Source: UMGS1370 sp046957575 | GTDB taxonomy: Bacteria > Bacillota > Clostridia > Lachnospirales > Lachnospiraceae | Direction of reading: 5' to 3' | DNA: 64,000 bases | Assembly (NCBI GenBank): GCA_046957575.1 | Contig: JBKUOG010000019.1 | Span: forward strand, 1-64,000 | In this document: positions 61,504 to 64,000 of the stretch, piece after piece | Numbering within the stretch: the first letter of the stretch is position 1 | How the letters are laid out: every line of letters begins with the position of its first letter | The notes under the pieces: model-generated | The model's input: only the letters and a program-made list of their open reading frames with translations | The model's database searches: none | Told to the model about the DNA's origin: nothing | Made by a program: the position numbers and the translations under genes

Positions 61504-61654
61504 GTAACAGTCCAGCCATGCATCTTCTTGCCCGCCTGCGGCGGGCAAGAAGCGTCTGGCGTCTGCCCTATGAAGATTTAGACAGGAACATTCTTATGAA
61601 AATAAATTTTCAACGTCTGTTCCTGTTTAAATCTTCGCATGGCTGAACTGTTAC
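61504..61654 (-). mobile_element. IS66-type MITE, copy F
   Basis: A 151-bp element in reverse orientation with ends GTAACAGTCCAGCCATGC and GCATGGCTGAACTGTTAC. Flanks are TGTTATTC and TGTTTATTC, a target duplication with one indel. Arm 2 is perfectly paired (CTTGCCCGCC/GGCGGGCAAG) and arm 1 shows paired substitutions against the other copies. It lies between the operon promoter and the TPP enzyme gene. Confidence 0.93.
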
Positions 61655-61669
61655 TGTTTATTCTCACCC

Positions 61670-61678
61670 AGTATAGCA
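61670..61678 (-). promoter_or_regulatory. Extended -10 promoter of the glycan operon
   Basis: Minus strand: TGC followed by TATACT (61670-61675). No good -35 is present, which is usual for extended -10 promoters. It lies upstream of MITE copy F. Confidence 0.5.
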
Positions 61679-61731
61679 TACTTTTAAAAAAAATCCTATT
61701 AAACTTTTTCTTACAAGTCTCTTAGGCATAT

Positions 61732-61767
61732 AAAAACGCCTTTGTCTCAGCAAACAAAAGCGTTTTT
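61732..61767 (-). terminator. Terminator of the chemoreceptor gene
   Basis: AAAAACGC/GCGTTTTT stem (61732-61739 with 61760-61767) ending in T residues, 13 bp past the stop. Confidence 0.82.
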
Positions 61768-61779
61768 ATTCCTGTCTAT

Positions 61780-63909
61780 TTAATATTTAAATTCATCAGA
61801 TGGCTCTGGCTGCTGGAATGTCTCATTTTCAAAGGAACCTTTTCCTTCCTGAGCTAATCCCAGGTAGCCGTCCGGCAGATTGAACCTGGCAACCAGTTCC
61901 TTTAACATACGGGCCTGGCCAGAAAGCTCCTCACTGGCTGCAGCACTTTCCTCTGCTGTTGCCGAATTGTTCTGTACAACGCTGGATATCTGGTCAATAC
62001 CAGTCGCAGTCTGGTGAATCGCTTCATCCTGTCTGGTAGAACTTTCCGTAATCTTATGAGCATTTACATTGATTTCCTCAACACTGGTATAAACCATATC
62101 AAAGGAAGCAGATGTCTTTTCTGCAATAATTTTTCCCTGCGCAACTGCGTCTAACGCCATTTGAATCAGTTCAGCCGTTGTTTTAGACGCCTCAGCAGTC
62201 TTGCCTGCAAGATTTCTCACCTCATCTGCAACTACTGCAAAACCTTTTCCAGCCGCTCCGGCCCTGGCTGCTTCTACCGCAGCATTCAGTGCAAGAATAT
62301 TAGTCTGGAATGCAATATCTTCAATACTCTTAATAATATTGGCAACCTTTTTGGAATTTTCTGAAATGGACTCCATGGATTCCAGCATTGCTTTCATCTT
62401 TTCTTCGCTGTCATGAACTTCCGTTCCTACGCAGTCAATCTGTTTTCCTGTCTCTAAAATTGTCTGCGTATTATCTCCGATCTGGCGGGCAATATTCTGG
62501 AGATTTTCTGCAAGTTCCTGTACGCTGGATGCCTGCTCCGTAGCGCCCTGCGCCTGCGACTGCGCACCAATTGCAATCTGATCCGATCCGGCTGCCACCT
62601 GATCTGCTGCTGCAATCACCGCCTGCAGAGTCTCTGATATTGTATCCCTTGCTTTCAGCAAGGCATCTTTTACCTTTGAAAACTCTCCTTTATAATCCTG
62701 CTGCAGGGTAAAGTTGAAATTTCCTTTGCCCATTTCACTTAACACCTGAGTCATCTCATCAATATACAGCATATATTTTTTCAGTCTGTCTGTAACTGCA
62801 TTGATATCTGCTGCTACCAGACCAACCTCATCTCTTGCCGCTATCTCTGCCCTGGTATCCAAATCTCCGTCTGCAATCCTGGTCGTTACAGAAGAGAGAT
62901 TTTTAATTCCTTTTGTCATCTTTAAACTGAACACAATAATGATAGCTGCCATCACTGCAAAGGAAAGAACCAGCCAGAAAAACAGTTTCCAGACTGTGTC
63001 ATTAATGCCTTCCCGGTACTCTGCTCTTGGCATCATGCCCAAATAAGTGTAATCTGTATTTTCCTGATAATATACAGAACCGTAATATCTTGTTGTGCCA
63101 CGCGTATATTCCATACGTTCTACAGACTGGTTATTTAAAACTGCATCCACTACATTGTTGGAATAACCAATTTTATCAATCGACTGAGTCACCAGATCGG
63201 ACTCCGGATGATACAAAATATTATTATCGCAATCAAATACGGTAATATAACCTGTTTCACCAATCTGAAGCTGGGCGATTCCTGCAGAAATCACTTCCAT
63301 ATCCAGATCCATTCCCAAAACACCTATTGTCTTTCCTCCTTCCACAACCGGAGCCGCAAAAGTTAAAGAAAGCCTGCCTGTAGTAGCATCTTTATACACA
63401 CCCGTCATCATGACCGTCTGTTTATTAATGGTATCATCATACCATGGCCGAGCAGACCAGTCCGCCTCTGTCACATATGTGCCGTCTGACAGCAAAAGTT
63501 CCTGATGCTCTACACTGTACAGCCATACAGAATTCAGCATTCCATCGCTGCTCTGCAGGTTTCTCAGATAAGAGACAATATCAGCCTGTGCCGGCGTTCC
63601 TTTAAAATCGGCTTCCCATCTGGTCAGATTCGTTCTGATTGCATTAGTCTGAACAATCATTTTCCCCATCCCCAGATACCGCTGAAAATGGGCATTCATT
63701 TCATTAGCTGCCGCCTCTGTTTCAGCCGCCAGGTACTTGTCGCTGATACTGATAATAGTCTTATCAATATCATAATTGAGGGATACTCCCAAATAAATAA
63801 AAATAACGGCCAGCGGTGTAAGAAGTCCCAATAACAGTTTTTGCATAATACCAAACTTCACTTTAAAGTTCCTTGTTTGTTTTCTTTCTTGTTCTGTCTG
63901 CATATTCAA
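61780..63909 (-). CDS. Methyl-accepting chemotaxis protein with dCache sensor
   Basis: The 709-residue receptor has a first transmembrane helix (about 28-48), an extracellular dCache-type double PAS sensor (about 50-300; YVTEADWSARPWYDD in the ligand region), a second helix (about 308-330), a HAMP domain (about 332-385), and a long coiled-coil signalling domain with the conserved tip EVRNLAGKTAEASKTTAELI near 600. No C-terminal CheR-docking pentapeptide is seen. The ligand is unknown; dCache receptors often bind amino acids. It starts at TTG 63909 with AAAGGAG; an ATG two codons later is possible. It has no operon partner in the window. Confidence 0.94.
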   Translation of the reverse strand: MNMQTEQERKQTRNFKVKFGIMQKLLLGLLTPLAVIFIYLGVSLNYDIDKTIISISDKYLAAETEAAANEMNAHFQRYLGMGKMIVQTNAIRTNLTRWEADFKGTPAQADIVSYLRNLQSSDGMLNSVWLYSVEHQELLLSDGTYVTEADWSARPWYDDTINKQTVMMTGVYKDATTGRLSLTFAAPVVEGGKTIGVLGMDLDMEVISAGIAQLQIGETGYITVFDCDNNILYHPESDLVTQSIDKIGYSNNVVDAVLNNQSVERMEYTRGTTRYYGSVYYQENTDYTYLGMMPRAEYREGINDTVWKLFFWLVLSFAVMAAIIIVFSLKMTKGIKNLSSVTTRIADGDLDTRAEIAARDEVGLVAADINAVTDRLKKYMLYIDEMTQVLSEMGKGNFNFTLQQDYKGEFSKVKDALLKARDTISETLQAVIAAADQVAAGSDQIAIGAQSQAQGATEQASSVQELAENLQNIARQIGDNTQTILETGKQIDCVGTEVHDSEEKMKAMLESMESISENSKKVANIIKSIEDIAFQTNILALNAAVEAARAGAAGKGFAVVADEVRNLAGKTAEASKTTAELIQMALDAVAQGKIIAEKTSASFDMVYTSVEEINVNAHKITESSTRQDEAIHQTATGIDQISSVVQNNSATAEESAAASEELSGQARMLKELVARFNLPDGYLGLAQEGKGSFENETFQQPEPSDEFKY

Positions 63910-64000
63910 TTTGTCTCCTTTGTGCTTTTGAATGAATGTTTACAATATCCGATTAACTGTCTCACCTCTCTTTTCACAAAAAATTCCAATATTAAAAAAA

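Noticed and set aside
63910..64000. SigD-type flagellar promoter for the chemoreceptor gene
   Set aside because: A CGGATAT segment is present, but it does not match GCCGATAT well and no TAAA lies at the right distance.

Overview
The window looks like a piece of chromosome from a Gram-positive clostridium, most likely Lachnospiraceae. The evidence is a fused SecDF, a SCIFF peptide with its radical SAM maturase, a release factor 2 gene with a programmed frameshift, strong AGGAGG ribosome binding sites, and sigma-A promoters with 17-bp spacers. Most genes lie on the minus strand. I see no phage, CRISPR array, rRNA or intact insertion sequence. The species cannot be told from the sequence alone.

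Layout. 1-213: two serine tRNAs. 0.5-10.5 kb: housekeeping genes (ispD, the t6A genes tsaD/tsaB/tsaE with rimI, rnz, tex) around an O-acetylation pair (MBOAT plus DHHW protein). 11-20 kb: aspartate-family amino acid genes (lysC, hom, an ACT regulator), prfB, secA and raiA, with a cluster of DnaA boxes between secA and raiA. 20-28 kb: a sugar or phosphodiester ABC importer operon, divergent from a regulator that fuses a LacI repressor to a solute-binding-protein domain. 28-34 kb: a sugar-acid catabolic operon (long-chain dehydrogenase, GntP permease, IlvD/Edd dehydratase, FadR-type regulator). 34-40 kb: scfA-scfB-secDF-tgt-yajC, a SCIFF operon joined to Sec translocase genes. 40-48 kb: CorC-like protein, LspA, a cytoplasmic subtilase, a ClpX and a membrane HtrA. 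48-61.5 kb: a cell-surface glycan operon (LCP ligase, polyprenyl-phosphate sugar transferase, three glycosyltransferase proteins, a methyltransferase-epimerase fusion, a second SDR, a TPP enzyme). 61.8-63.9 kb: a chemoreceptor.

The most unusual content is a family of about 150-bp non-coding mobile elements. Six full copies and one truncated copy lie in intergenic DNA. Each full copy starts with a GTAAC-type terminal inverted repeat, carries two internal hairpins (three-way junction), and is flanked by an 8-bp target duplication. Four duplications are exact, one has one mismatch and one has a one-base indel. GTAA ends and 8-bp duplications are hallmarks of IS66-family transposition, so these look like IS66-type MITEs. 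Stem changes are compensated between copies. Four copies sit at or just downstream of a recognisable promoter and before the first gene (tex, the dehydrogenase gene, scfA, the glycan operon). One copy cut off the last eight codons of a glycosyltransferase, and the original reading frame can be rebuilt.

Other points of note: the prfB shift site uses UAA instead of the usual UGA; the LacI-SBP fusion has a near-palindromic operator inside the promoter of the transporter it probably controls; and a likely attenuator separates scfA from scfB.
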